64,000 bases of DNA, taken from positions 15,215,726 through 15,279,725 of the forward strand of contig NC_063437.1 of assembly GCF_020379485.1 (NCBI RefSeq). Direction: 5' to 3'. Under the pieces are notes generated by a model. That model worked only from the letters and a program-made list of their open reading frames with translations, was not told where the DNA came from and did no database searches. Source of the stretch: Brassica napus. Lineage: Eukaryota > Streptophyta > Magnoliopsida > Brassicales > Brassicaceae. Below are positions 23,119 to 32,375 of the stretch, piece after piece (position 1 is the first letter of the stretch; every line of letters starts with the position of its first letter). Made by a program: the position numbers and the translations under genes.

Positions 23119-24954
23119 ATGACGAAGAAGAAGCCTAAGAAATCTACGGCTTCTAAGCCCTCGAAGTCATCTCCTCCGGCGAAGTCTTCTCCTCCGTTGA
23201 AGTCTCCCTCTCTCTCGATTGATGGCTTGGACCTGTCTCCTCCTTCTGCGACTGTTTCTGATGCGCTAATCAGCCCCCCAGCTGACGAGGTTGCTCAACA
23301 ATCGCTTGAGAAGTCAGACCCTGTTCCCCAATCTGCTCAGGCTCCGTCTTCTGAGCTTGTGATCGCCGTCTCGTCGGCTGATCCATCTCCAGCGCGTGAT
23401 GAAGCCCCTGTGAATAGATCTGAGTCGAGCTTTGCTTCTCTACAGCCGAGCCCCTCTGTATCTCCTCCGGAAAACCCTGTTACCACTGTTGTAAAGGATG
23501 CTCCCTGTGGGCCTCCAAACCTACCTACTGTTGATGCCAAACTCCCTTGTTTGAGCTCACAATCAGATATAGTGTTAGACGCTGCACCCATAATCTCCTC
23601 TGAAGTGGTTGATGCAGGTGCTAAAGTTGTTGTGGACGCTGGTTTAGCTCCGACAAGTTCAGACGTGGGGCTAAACGCCTCAGCCACGAGCAAAATGGCT
23701 CCTGGTGATTCTTGGTGTGACCACGCGAGAGGAATCGGCACACGTCTATCCAAGAAAGGTGAACCCTTTACGTTACCTTCGGGGGAGGCTTGTATTAAGA
23801 TTCCGAACTCAGTCATTGAGAAGAACAGGAAGTCTTGGGAGCCCTTTGTCTTAGGGCAGTTCTACTCGGAACCCCCGTCTCAAGGTACATTACACAACAT
23901 TGTCAACGGGATATGGAGCAAATACCACCGAGATATTGTTGTGTCTAAAATGGAGGGTTTCGCATTTCTCTTCCGCATACCAAACGCTGCGACAAGAAAC
24001 ATGGTTATTAAACAGAAACTCTGGCATATTGAGGGCCAAACCATGTTCGTCGACAAATGGGAACCGGGTGTTATTCCCGCTAAGCCTGAACTCTCCTCTG
24101 CCCCTATTTGGCTGGAGCTTAGGAAGGTTCCGTTTCAGTTCTTCAATGAGGATGGTCTGGAAAGGATCGCAGGACTAGTAGGTCACCCGAAGTTCTTGCA
24201 CCCCTCGACAGCTAACAAAACAAACCTGGAGGTGGCAAAGGTGTTCACCATCATTGATCCTAGGAAGCCTTTGCCTGAGGCAGTTAACGTTCAGTTCGAG
24301 TCAGGCGACATTTGCAGAGTCTTGGTCTCGAGTCCTTGGATGCCTCCGGTTTGCGAGTCCTGTAAGGAAATTGGTCACATCTCCAAACGATGTCCTCTGG
24401 CCCCTAAAACTTGTTCCCTTTGCAAGGCTACTACTCATGTGCAGGCTAACTGCCCTCAAAAAGGCAAGCAGAACGCACCGGGAAAGAAGACAAGGCGCGG
24501 GAGGTCTAAGGATAAACAAAAGTGGATCGCTGTGGACCCACCCGCAACAAGCAAGTCTCCTCTGATTGGCAGTGGTATTGGCCTAGTGCCTCCTGAGGCA
24601 CCAGTTAAACCTCTGGAATTTAAATCTCCTATTAAACCTCTGGACCCTAAGGTGGTTCTAACCCGTACTGAGATCCCGCTCCACTCTAAGTTGGGGACGT
24701 CTTCGGATACTGTTAGAGGTGAGTCTAGTGGCACTGCACTACTGCCCCAGCGTGAGCTATTGAGGTGTGACTCAGGTACTTCTAGGGGGACACAGTCTGA
24801 TGTTCAGCCGGATTCGTCTGATGTGGAATCCTCTGATTCGGAGCTAGAGGAAGGAGAATTCAGTACCCACGAGCCGGATTTTGAGGTTGTTCGCAACAAA
24901 AAGAGATTTTCAGGTCAGAAAGGTAAACGGGGCAGGGGCCCCAAAATAAATTAA
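23119..24954 (+). CDS. LINE ORF1 protein: DUF4283 and CCHC zinc knuckle
   Basis: From the first in-frame ATG (23119, MTKKKPKKSTASKP) the frame gives 611 residues. It can be read open back to a GTG at 23035, but no ATG lies there. It has a Ser/Pro/Ala-rich, basic N-terminus and a DUF4283 region (WEPFVLGQFYSE through FVDKWEPG). Next come the adjoining hydrophobic block (PIWLELRKVPFQF) and a zinc knuckle, CESCKEIGHISKRC (C-X2-C-X4-H-X4-C), followed by a second cysteine cluster (CSLCKATTHVQANC). An acidic segment near the end contains SSDSELEEGEF. ORF1 proteins of plant LINEs bind their RNA and form the ribonucleoprotein needed for retroposition. It ends four bases before the ORF2 ATG, so ORF2 is probably translated by reinitiation or a similar coupling. 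Confidence 0.85.
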   Translation: MTKKKPKKSTASKPSKSSPPAKSSPPLKSPSLSIDGLDLSPPSATVSDALISPPADEVAQQSLEKSDPVPQSAQAPSSELVIAVSSADPSPARDEAPVNRSESSFASLQPSPSVSPPENPVTTVVKDAPCGPPNLPTVDAKLPCLSSQSDIVLDAAPIISSEVVDAGAKVVVDAGLAPTSSDVGLNASATSKMAPGDSWCDHARGIGTRLSKKGEPFTLPSGEACIKIPNSVIEKNRKSWEPFVLGQFYSEPPSQGTLHNIVNGIWSKYHRDIVVSKMEGFAFLFRIPNAATRNMVIKQKLWHIEGQTMFVDKWEPGVIPAKPELSSAPIWLELRKVPFQFFNEDGLERIAGLVGHPKFLHPSTANKTNLEVAKVFTIIDPRKPLPEAVNVQFESGDICRVLVSSPWMPPVCESCKEIGHISKRCPLAPKTCSLCKATTHVQANCPQKGKQNAPGKKTRRGRSKDKQKWIAVDPPATSKSPLIGSGIGLVPPEAPVKPLEFKSPIKPLDPKVVLTRTEIPLHSKLGTSSDTVRGESSGTALLPQRELLRCDSGTSRGTQSDVQPDSSDVESSDSELEEGEFSTHEPDFEVVRNKKRFSGQKGKRGRGPKIN

Positions 24955-24958
24955 TTTT

Positions 24959-27900
24959 ATGTCGTCGGACATTTTTTGCTGGAATGTGCGCGGCCTGAAT
25001 AAATTCAGCCACCGCAGCGGTTTACGGAAGTGGTTCAGAAAAAATTCTCCCCTTTTTGGTGGTCTTCTTGAGACTCACGTGAAAAAGACAAAGATGCATA
25101 AGTTTGTCTCAGACATTTTTCCAGGTTGGTCGTTTGATGATAACTACAGTTTTTCGCCTCTTGGCAAAGTTTGGATTATTTGGCACCCTTCCCTTCTGGT
25201 TTCGGTTATCTACAAGTCGCTCCAGATGATCATGGCTGAAGTAACTTGGCCCTCCTGTCAGTCGAAGTTCTTCATCTCTATTATTTATGCTTCCAATGAT
25301 GTGGATGAGCGGGTAGGTCTCTGGGAGGAAATTGCCTCGCTTGCTGCAACTTACGATCTAGATACAAAGCCATGGATTCTTCTTGGGGATTTCAATCAGA
25401 TCAGGGATCCGGTTGAGCACTCCAGTCCGCCCTCCTTGAACATGGACAAGAGAATCAGGGATTTTAATAACTGTCTCATCAATGAAAGTCTTGACGATCT
25501 CAACTTCAGGGGTACTACTTTCACTTGGTGGAATAAACAGAAGTCTGCCCCGGTGGCCAAGAAGCTGGATAGATGTCTTGTTAATGGCGATTGGTACGCG
25601 GCTTTTCCTTCTTCAGTTGCTCTCTTCGGCAGCCCTGATTTCTCAGACCATGCTGTTATATCAGTTAGCCTGGACCCCAGCCGTGTTAGAACGAAGAAAC
25701 CCTTCAGGTTCTATAACTTCCTTAACCAGAACCCGGACTTCTTAGCTATGGTTTGTGTCAACTGGTTTTCCTTCAACGTCAAGGGTTCAGCAATGTTTAG
25801 GTTATCCGTCAAGCTTAAGATGTTAAAGAAGTGTATCAGGACTTTTAGTCACCAGAATTATTCGGGCATAGAGAGGAAGACAGCAGAGGCTCACGCCAAA
25901 CTGTTATTAGCTCAGTCCGCAATGCTGTCTGCTCCTAACCCGTTAAATGCTTCTGTTGAGCTGCAAGCTATGAAAGAATGGGAAGAATTGTCGTCTGCTG
26001 AAGCTGCCTTCTTCTTTCAAAGAGCTCATATTAACTGGATTACCTTGGGTGATGGCAACAGCAGATTATTTCATAGATATGCTGCCTCACGGCAGGCTCA
26101 TAACCATATTCACTACCTGTATGCGGATTCTGGTGCTAAGATTGATTCTCAGACAGGTATTGAAAACCTGTGCGTTGGGTATTTCTCTGACCTTCTTGGC
26201 AGTGCAGTATCTCAGCCCATGTTTGTCCAAAGTGATCTTGATCTACTGTTTGATTTTAAATGCTCTGAGGATCAGGTTGTAAAGTTTCAGGCTGGCTTCA
26301 CTTCAGAGGATATCAGACATGCTTTCTTCTCTCTGCCCAAGAATAAAATGGGAGGACCGGATGGTTTCACGGCTGAGTTCTACATTGCTGCTTGGTCAGT
26401 GGTTGGGCCGGAGGTTACTGAAGCCGTTTTGGAATTCTTCCAATCTGGCCGTCTCCTAAAGCAGTGGAATGCAGCGACCCTGGTGCTCATACCGAAAAAG
26501 CCTAATGCCTCCCTTACTACTGATTTTAGACCAATTTCTTGTCTCAACACTGTGTACAAGGTGATCTCAAAGCTTCTTGCTTCCCGGCTGAAGGATATCC
26601 TCCCTCTGATGGTTTCTAAATCCCAATCGGCCTTTCTTCCGGGTCGTCTCCTAGCGGAAAATGTTCTACTTGCGACAGATCTGGTCAACGGCTACAACAC
26701 TCAAGCGATCTCTCCCCGTGGAATGCTGAAAGTCGATCTGCGGAAAGCATTTGATAGTGTTCGATGGGATTTCATCATTGCCTCCTTGCGGGCTCTGGCT
26801 ATCCCAGAAGGTTTCATCTCACTTATCTCTGAATGTATCTCCACTGCGTCTTTCTCGGTCTCAGTCAATGGCTCCTCGAGTGGATACTTCAAAAGCACTA
26901 AAGGGATCCGCCAAGGTGACCCCTTGTCCCCCTACCTCTTTGTTCTAGCAATGGAGAGTCTTTCTAGGCTGTTGACGTCCAGATACGCTGATGGTAATAT
27001 TAACTACCATCCTAGAACCGAGCAACTTCAAATCTCTCATCTCATGTTTGCGGATGATGTGATGATCTTCTTCGACGGTAGTAGCAACAGCCTCCATGGC
27101 ATCACTGAATGTTTGGATGACTTTGCCTCATGGTCTGGTCTCCACATGAACACGTCTAAGACAGAGCTGTTCACCGCTGGCCTTGACCCTATGGAGTCCA
27201 CCGCGATTACTGGTTACGGCTTCCCAGCTGGGAGCTTTCCTATTAGATATTTGGGTCTTCCTCTTATGAGCCGGAAGCTCAAAATCTCTGAGTACTCTCC
27301 GCTAATCAACAAGATTACCTTGACTTTTCAATCTTGGGCTTCAAAAATGCTCTCTTTCGCCGGTAGACTGCAGCTCCTCAGGACCGTAATCTTTGGCACG
27401 GTTACGTTCTGGCTCTCTGCTTTCATGCTGCCGAAGGGTTGCATTCAAGCTATTGAGGCTCTTTGTGCTCGGTTCTTATGGTCAGGTAACATCGATAAGA
27501 GAGGTCTAGCGAAAATAGCTTGGTCGACGGTCTGTTTACCCAAGCAGGAAGGAGGACTCGGTCTGAGGAGTTTCTCGGTTTGGAACCAGGTTCTCTGCCT
27601 AAAATTCATATGGTTACTTCTTTCTAAAACCCCCTCTCTGTGGGTTGAATGGCATTGGAACATACACCTCCAAGATAAATCCTTCTGGTCCATTGAAGCT
27701 TCGGTTAGTGATTCTTGGGCTTGGAAAAGGCTCCTGAAGCTTCGCCCCCTGGCACTCCAGTTTTGTAAAACCGCTCTAGGCAATGGGCGTTCAGCTAGCT
27801 TCTGGTTCGACGTCTGGACTCCCCTGGGCCAGCTAATCACGTATCTGGGGCCGCTGGGTCCGAGAGCTCTGCGCATTGGAAAGAACGCTGTAGTTGCTGA

Positions 27901-28597
27901 TGCAACGCGTGGATCAGATTGGGCTCTCCCTCATCCTAGATCACAACAGGAAGTTGATCTTCACTCTTACCTCACCACCATTTCGCTGCCTCTGTCTCAT
28001 GATTGTGATGATATGTTTGAATGGATTGCTGGTGATTCCTCTCTTTGTAGTTTCAGGTCAGATACAACGTGGGAAGTACTGCGACCTAGGGAAGAGACCA
28101 AGGACTGGGTGGATGTCGTTTGGTTCAAAGGTTCCGTCCCAAAGCTCGCTTTCACAATGTGGGTTGCCAACTACGATCGCCTACCCACCAGAACCAGGCT
28201 TGCGTCTTGGGGTATTCCGATCTCTGCTGACTGCCCGTTCTGTTCCAGAGACTTGGAGACAAGGGACCATGTTTTACTCTCCTGTGAGTACAGTTGCGAT
28301 GTCTGGCGAGAGGTTCTGATCCGCTGCAACCCTCCCTCTTCTAGGTTCACGGAATGGTCAGAGCTTCTATCATGGATTCGAGCTGCTACCTCGAAGGAGT
28401 TTAGGCTCCTGAGGAAATTGGCTACGCACACAGTCATCTTTCACCTATGGAAGCAGAGAAACAATCTCATTCATAACCAGACTTCCCTGCCTGCGACAAT
28501 TGTTTTCCGTAGCATAGATAGAGAGATGAGGAACATTATCTCCGCCAAGAGACATCGTAAGGGGTTCAGTTCTCTTATGGAGTTATGGCTGAGATAA
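24959..28597 (+). CDS. LINE ORF2 protein: endonuclease, reverse transcriptase, zf-RVT
   Basis: An uninterrupted frame of 1212 residues. The apurinic-like endonuclease is at about residues 1-240, with expected catalytic positions: Asn9 in CWNVRGLN, Glu38 in LLETH, Asp144/Asn146 in LLGDFNQ and Asp230/His231 in SDHAV. The reverse transcriptase spans about 440-760, with GPDGFTAEFY, FRPISCLNTVYKV, SAFLPGR, KVDLRKAFDSVRW, GIRQGDPLSPYLF and the catalytic FADD at 697-700. A C-terminal zf-RVT region spans about 1031-1110 with CPFCSRDLETRDHVLLSC. It nicks target DNA and reverse-transcribes the element RNA. No RNase H domain follows, as in most plant L1-type LINEs. All catalytic motifs are intact, so this copy may be competent or only recently silenced. 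Confidence 0.93.
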   Translation: MSSDIFCWNVRGLNKFSHRSGLRKWFRKNSPLFGGLLETHVKKTKMHKFVSDIFPGWSFDDNYSFSPLGKVWIIWHPSLLVSVIYKSLQMIMAEVTWPSCQSKFFISIIYASNDVDERVGLWEEIASLAATYDLDTKPWILLGDFNQIRDPVEHSSPPSLNMDKRIRDFNNCLINESLDDLNFRGTTFTWWNKQKSAPVAKKLDRCLVNGDWYAAFPSSVALFGSPDFSDHAVISVSLDPSRVRTKKPFRFYNFLNQNPDFLAMVCVNWFSFNVKGSAMFRLSVKLKMLKKCIRTFSHQNYSGIERKTAEAHAKLLLAQSAMLSAPNPLNASVELQAMKEWEELSSAEAAFFFQRAHINWITLGDGNSRLFHRYAASRQAHNHIHYLYADSGAKIDSQTGIENLCVGYFSDLLGSAVSQPMFVQSDLDLLFDFKCSEDQVVKFQAGFTSEDIRHAFFSLPKNKMGGPDGFTAEFYIAAWSVVGPEVTEAVLEFFQSGRLLKQWNAATLVLIPKKPNASLTTDFRPISCLNTVYKVISKLLASRLKDILPLMVSKSQSAFLPGRLLAENVLLATDLVNGYNTQAISPRGMLKVDLRKAFDSVRWDFIIASLRALAIPEGFISLISECISTASFSVSVNGSSSGYFKSTKGIRQGDPLSPYLFVLAMESLSRLLTSRYADGNINYHPRTEQLQISHLMFADDVMIFFDGSSNSLHGITECLDDFASWSGLHMNTSKTELFTAGLDPMESTAITGYGFPAGSFPIRYLGLPLMSRKLKISEYSPLINKITLTFQSWASKMLSFAGRLQLLRTVIFGTVTFWLSAFMLPKGCIQAIEALCARFLWSGNIDKRGLAKIAWSTVCLPKQEGGLGLRSFSVWNQVLCLKFIWLLLSKTPSLWVEWHWNIHLQDKSFWSIEASVSDSWAWKRLLKLRPLALQFCKTALGNGRSASFWFDVWTPLGQLITYLGPLGPRALRIGKNAVVADATRGSDWALPHPRSQQEVDLHSYLTTISLPLSHDCDDMFEWIAGDSSLCSFRSDTTWEVLRPREETKDWVDVVWFKGSVPKLAFTMWVANYDRLPTRTRLASWGIPISADCPFCSRDLETRDHVLLSCEYSCDVWREVLIRCNPPSSRFTEWSELLSWIRAATSKEFRLLRKLATHTVIFHLWKQRNNLIHNQTSLPATIVFRSIDREMRNIISAKRHRKGFSSLMELWLR

Positions 28598-28774
28598 AGC
28601 ATGCTTTTCTTTTGGTTTAAATTGGTGATCCAACTTGTTTTTTCTTCTTTTTTGCCAAGATGGATCAAACACTAGTTTTTCCTTATAAAATCTACTTTCA
28701 TTTATATGATATTTACAGCTTTAGCAAAAAAAACAAAATTTGGTAAAACATCATTTAAAATGATAAGCACGATT

Positions 28775-28875
28775 AAGTGGATCGATAAGCTTTTACCAAA
28801 AAAAAAAAGAAGAAGGAAGTGGATCGATAAACAGGTTTGTCTTTTTTTTTTTTGAACAAAAAACAGGTTTGTCTT
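28775..28875. repeat. Two adjacent micro-insertions with A/T tails and short direct repeats
   Basis: First: AAGTGGATCGATAA at 28775-28788 and 28817-28830 flanks 28 bp (GCTTTTACC, an A-run, then GAAGAAGG). Second: AAACAGGTTTGTCTT at 28829-28843 and 28861-28875 flanks 17 bp (a T-run then GAACAAA). Both look like minimal retroposon tails with target duplications, one in each orientation, and the two duplications overlap by two bases. Confidence 0.65.
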
Positions 28876-29021
28876 AGACTGTTGATAGTCCAAACAATAG
28901 ACGATAAGAGATACGAGGGAGGACTTCAAAAATGGCTGGAAGCAACGACCTAGTTCAAGCATCTGTTCTTGGACGTTTTTTTTTCCTTAGATCACTTCAA
29001 AAATCTCTACACTAATGCAAA

Positions 29022-29123
29022 CGAACATCTTTTTCTTTTGAATTTTATTTTGTTCAAAATTATTTTCTTACCAAAAAAGCTGCATCTCATTGTAAAAAGC
29101 GAACATCTTTTTCTTTTGAATTT
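29022..29123. repeat. 54-bp insertion flanked by a 24-bp direct repeat
   Basis: A 24-base sequence beginning CGAACATCTTTTTC occurs exactly at 29022-29045 and 29100-29123. The DNA beyond each copy differs, so this is not a simple tandem duplication. The intervening 54 bp ends in GTAAAAAG, compatible with a short tailed insert. Confidence 0.6.
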
Positions 29124-30103
29124 AATTTAACATTACACTTAAAAAATGATAAAGATGAAATAGTATATATTATTTGTAATCAACGCAACTCCACAAAAAA
29201 AAATAACAATGAATAAATAACAAGCTCACAATCTATGAAGCACATGAGAACAGATCCTAATTCCTTTTTAGGTGATTATTTCATATATAAATGCATGACT
29301 AGAACCTAATTTTCTTAAGAACCCAATCAGATCAAATAAACAAACGTAACTTACAAGATTCAATCTCGTGAACAAAACTCACAACATAAATTGAGGCGTG
29401 AAGCTAAAAGATGCATGCTTGACCCCTCTCGTGCCATTATAAATAAGAGATCGATTTTGTATTCTAAGGCAGGTGTGTTATTATTACACTCACTCACTCA
29501 TATAACCACAATAAAAGTTGTTGCTGATCCTTCAAGGGAAGAACTTGAATTTAATTATAGGATGCCAAAGTTTAATGATGGTTCCTACTTTTCATTCTTC
29601 TACTTCCTAATTATGCCTTAATTAAAAAGACGATGATGCTACCAACTAACGGTAGTAATTAAATATCTTATATAGGACCAGATCTACTCATAATTTCTAA
29701 TTAGTAGTTTAGTTAAAAGCATAAACTCAGCATGTTACCTTCATTCACCAATCTTGTGTTTATTGGGTAAAAAAACAAGATCGGTTTTCACATAAATCTT
29801 GAGACATTGGGTTTAGAACAAGAAAACCAAAAGATTGTAGGACCATATAAAGAGAAAAAATAATAAGTCCGGGAAAGGTCTCATGAGATATCATGAGAAA
29901 TCATTTTGTTCCCTAATTCTGTAAATCTCTAAAATCTTTCTCACTACCCAAAACGAGTCACAACAACCACTTTGTTACACAATCACCTTATAAATACCAA
30001 AACTTACCTCAAAGTCTCAACAAACACACCACACTAGCTCCACCCGCTCAACAACTATAGCCTTCTACATTTTCAACAAACAGATTTAAGGTAAGTGAGA
30101 GAA
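29124..30103. other. Intergenic and promoter region of the small secreted protein gene
   Basis: AT-rich DNA. A TATA box lies at 29989-29996. A short plus-strand open stretch at 29.39-29.62 kb has no recognisable similarity and is probably chance. Confidence 0.5.
29989..29996 (+). promoter_or_regulatory. TATA box of the small secreted protein gene
   Basis: TATAAATA, 108 bp upstream of the ATG at 30104, preceded by a C/A-rich stretch and followed by a C/A-rich leader. Confidence 0.6.
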
Positions 30104-30451
30104 ATGAATACAAAGACTTGTCTCATCTTCTTCCTCTCTTCTCTACTCATCACAAACATCGCCTTAGCGCAAGACCGAGCTCCTCACGGGTTGGCTTATG
30201 AGACCCCAGTGGCGTTTTCACCTTCTGAATTTGACTTCTTCCATGCACAACCAGAAAACCCGGATGCCACGTTAGACCCTTGCGCTGAATCCGGCTGCTC
30301 GCCTCTCCCTGTGGCTGCGAAGATTCAAGGAGGTTCTGCAAAAGAACAGCAAAGCGAGATAGCAACAATGTCAATTGGTTCCAGAACCGGAATGGGAGCT
30401 GGTGGTGCGGTCATGATCATATTTGGACTTGTGTTTCCCATGCTGATGTGA
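30104..30451 (+). CDS. Small secreted, possibly GPI-anchored protein of unknown function
   Basis: A single exon of 115 residues. An N-terminal signal peptide (MNTKTCLIFFLSSLLITNIA, cleavage expected near ALAQ-D) is followed by a short hydrophilic body containing two cysteines (DPCAESGC). The end is hydrophobic (GGAVMIIFGLVFPMLM), preceded by small residues such as SIGSRTGMG that could serve as a GPI attachment region. It corresponds in position to At2g28410 as I recall it, annotated only as an unknown or membrane protein. A TATA box lies upstream. It has its own promoter and is not grouped functionally with its neighbours. An arabinogalactan-peptide-like role is possible but unproven, since the mature part is not strongly proline/alanine-rich. 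Confidence 0.75.
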   Translation: MNTKTCLIFFLSSLLITNIALAQDRAPHGLAYETPVAFSPSEFDFFHAQPENPDATLDPCAESGCSPLPVAAKIQGGSAKEQQSEIATMSIGSRTGMGAGGAVMIIFGLVFPMLM

Positions 30452-30886
30452 ACCATTAGTGTTTTAAACTCATATTATGATAGAGCAATATAGCTAGAGT
30501 TCGAGTTAAAATGTGTTTTCTTTTCTTCACTATAAATTTCATATGCAGTGGTTAAAAGAAGAGTATCTGACTGTTTATTGTCAGGCCCGGTTAAGAGTGT
30601 TAAGCAAGCAACAATGGCTACTGATCTTAGACAAGTTTATTCATTTAGGAAACTATTTAAAAGATTTTTGGTTTATATTAACAAGCCTTTGCTCACACTT
30701 CTTGCAAAACAGGGAGAATAAGTTCCCCAATCTTCAGTTTGGACAAAAGTTGAAGAGTGACACGTGAGCCAATTTGTGCTCAAACGTGCAAGCTCCCTAT
30801 TCAGCCACATGTCACTTTCAACCTTCGACCGCTCCCGCTTTTAAGATAGTTCTTTCCTCTAGACCAAAGCCATTTCTGGAAATCTA

Positions 30887-31347
30887 ATGGAGAAGAATGA
30901 ATCAAGGCCGCCATTGATGGCGTTAAACCATGTCTCAAGACTTTGCATAGACGTTAAAAAGTCTCTAGAGTTCTACACAAAAGTGTTGGGATTCGTGGAG
31001 ACAGAGCGTCCTGCGTCGCTGGACTTCAGCGGTGCTGTTGGGATCCATTTGGTGCAAGTCAAAGACGAAGAAAAGTTGCCCTCTTCAAACACGGACCATT
31101 TGGAAAAGAGGCTCAAGGAAGTGAATGTCAAGTAGATGAAGAGACCAGGAAGACGCAGCTATCGACCAGCTCTTCTTTAATAACCCGGATGGTTGGTTTC
31201 ATGGTCGAGATTTGTAACTGCGAGAATCTCGAGCGCAACTCAGCTGATGCTATACATCTCCCGGGTGATCGACGTGCACCATCTGTTGCAATCCCTGGAA
31301 GATTAGACCGTGAGGATGCTAATAGGCTGCCTCAGACCAATTTTTGA
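30887..31347 (+). pseudogene. Broken glyoxalase I-like gene (GLYI8-like)
   Basis: The N-terminal half is clear: PPLMALNHVSRLCIDVKKSL then FYTKVLGFVETERPASLDF and GIHLVQVKDEEKLPSS, the start of a lactoylglutathione lyase/VOC fold. Compared with the family as I know it, about five residues are missing after DFSGA, and about 15-20 residues (the segment with the second-strand HISF motif) are missing before LEKRLKEVNVK. A TAG at 31132-31134 then ends the frame. Beyond it, reading shifts frame to DAAIDQLFFNNPDG and shifts again to MVEICNCENLE. A final in-frame TGA lies at 31345-31347. Functional relatives detoxify methylglyoxal or bind related substrates. Loss of the metal-ligand segment plus two frameshifts makes this copy non-functional. 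The position matches At2g28420. Confidence 0.9.
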
Positions 31348-31760
31348 TACTATCTAGACTCTTTTTTTTTTTCTTGTGTTCCTGTTCTTGTATTGTGCCA
31401 AAACCACTGCTATATTAACTACTGTTTTGTATGGATGATCACAAACTCCATCCATTCCATTTGCAACTCTTATCTAAATTTCCACATGCAGTGGTTTAAT
31501 ACTAGAGTAACGTATTTCGACTGCTTACCGCATGGCCAGATATTGATCACCTGCCGATAACAGATGACTACACAAGATAACGGGTCACAATCATTCAGCT
31601 AAACGAATAATAAAACCCATGTTAACATTTTCAGTAAATACAACAACTCTCTTCTCAAGAAAGCAAGGATGGTGCAGTATTCAAGACAAGCCCCAAATAT
31701 TCATAGTATCTAATTAAAAAAAGGGGGTAGGAATCGAAAAGTGAGTTGAATCAAATCTCT

Positions 31761-32261
31761 CTACCATTTACGAGAACTAAGATACTCAATAGCAGGCTCA
31801 AATGTCTGGTCGACAGCTTTGTTCCACAGAGATGCAAATTCCATCCGATATTGCTTCCCCAACATGCCATCTCTCACCTGGAAACAAACATACTGCAACT
31901 TATGATCTCTAAACTGTAACCAGAAGTTCATATATTAACCCAGCTAGACTCTATATCAATGCAGCGAGCGTCTTGGTTAGCCTAAACCGGAACTGAGAAC
32001 AAACCAGAAATTGGACGATGATATCTAGGGATTTGTGACAAAATAGAACCTGAGATTGATCCATGGATTGAGATTTAGGAAGGGCGAGGGATTCATGGAT
32101 GCGTTTTCGCTGCTCGAGGACGATGAATCCAGTCAAGGCGCTGCCAAGCGTGGCGCCGACAAGACGCTCCTGTAATATACGAATAATATATTATTTATAA
32201 CAATACATCAGATCAATTCTGAGAGATGAAAGAGGAGAACCTGAGCGAGAATGCTGATCAT
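31761..32261 (-). CDS. Small conserved protein of unknown function (85 residues)
   Basis: Three exons (32241-32261, 32050-32169, 31761-31877) encode 85 residues, MISILAQ through EYLSSRKW. The second exon holds a small hydrophobic, glycine-containing segment (LVGATLGSALTGFIVLEQ) that could be a single membrane helix. The third is amphipathic and charged (MLGKQYRMEFASLWNKAVDQ). Splice sites and phases are all consistent, and the very short first exon is supported by a TTACAG acceptor and a CAG-GTTCTC donor. It matches the position of At2g28430, which I recall only as an unknown protein. Three TGGGCY-type elements upstream are typical of plant housekeeping and mitochondrial-protein genes, so a small mitochondrial protein is a reasonable guess. 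I do not recognise the family. Confidence 0.78.
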
Positions 32262-32341
32262 CGTCAAACTCTCTCTCTCTCTCTCTCGAGCTTTGATTTT
32301 CTGGGGAAAATGTACTGCAGACGACGAATCACGCAATAGAG

Positions 32342-32366
32342 TGGGCCTGATTTGGGCCTTAGCCCA
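32342..32366 (-). promoter_or_regulatory. Cluster of site II (TGGGCY) elements
   Basis: TGGGCC at 32342-32347 and 32353-32358, and GCCCA (TGGGC on the minus strand) at 32362-32366, about 80-105 bp upstream of the small conserved gene's start. A (CT)n tract at about 32269-32287 lies between. Site II elements bind TCP factors and mark proliferating-cell and organelle-protein genes. Confidence 0.55.
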
Positions 32367-32375
32367 TTATAGTTG

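Larger units (their letters stand above)
22884..28764 (+). mobile_element. Full-length LINE (L1 superfamily) with both ORFs open
   Basis: A complete two-ORF non-LTR retrotransposon lies between imperfect target-site copies at 22884-22904 and 28744-28764 (19 of 21 positions identical, containing AAAACATCA-TTAAAAT). The CT-rich leader begins at about 22988. ORF1 (23119-24954) and ORF2 (24959-28597) have no stops or frameshifts. The 3'UTR runs to an A-tract at about 28726-28733 followed by CAAAATTTGG. Bases 22905-22978 precede the leader but lie inside the target repeats, and include a 32-bp piece of ORF2. ORF2 has endonuclease and reverse transcriptase but no RNase H. The two mismatches in the target repeats suggest the insertion is not brand new. 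Confidence 0.92.

Noticed and set aside
23337..23816. Minus-strand open frame of 159 codons
   Set aside because: It is antisense to LINE ORF1, a result of that ORF's codon bias, with no family resemblance.
29391..29621. Plus-strand frame of 76 codons upstream of the secreted-protein gene
   Set aside because: No similarity, no promoter, and internal composition is not protein-like.
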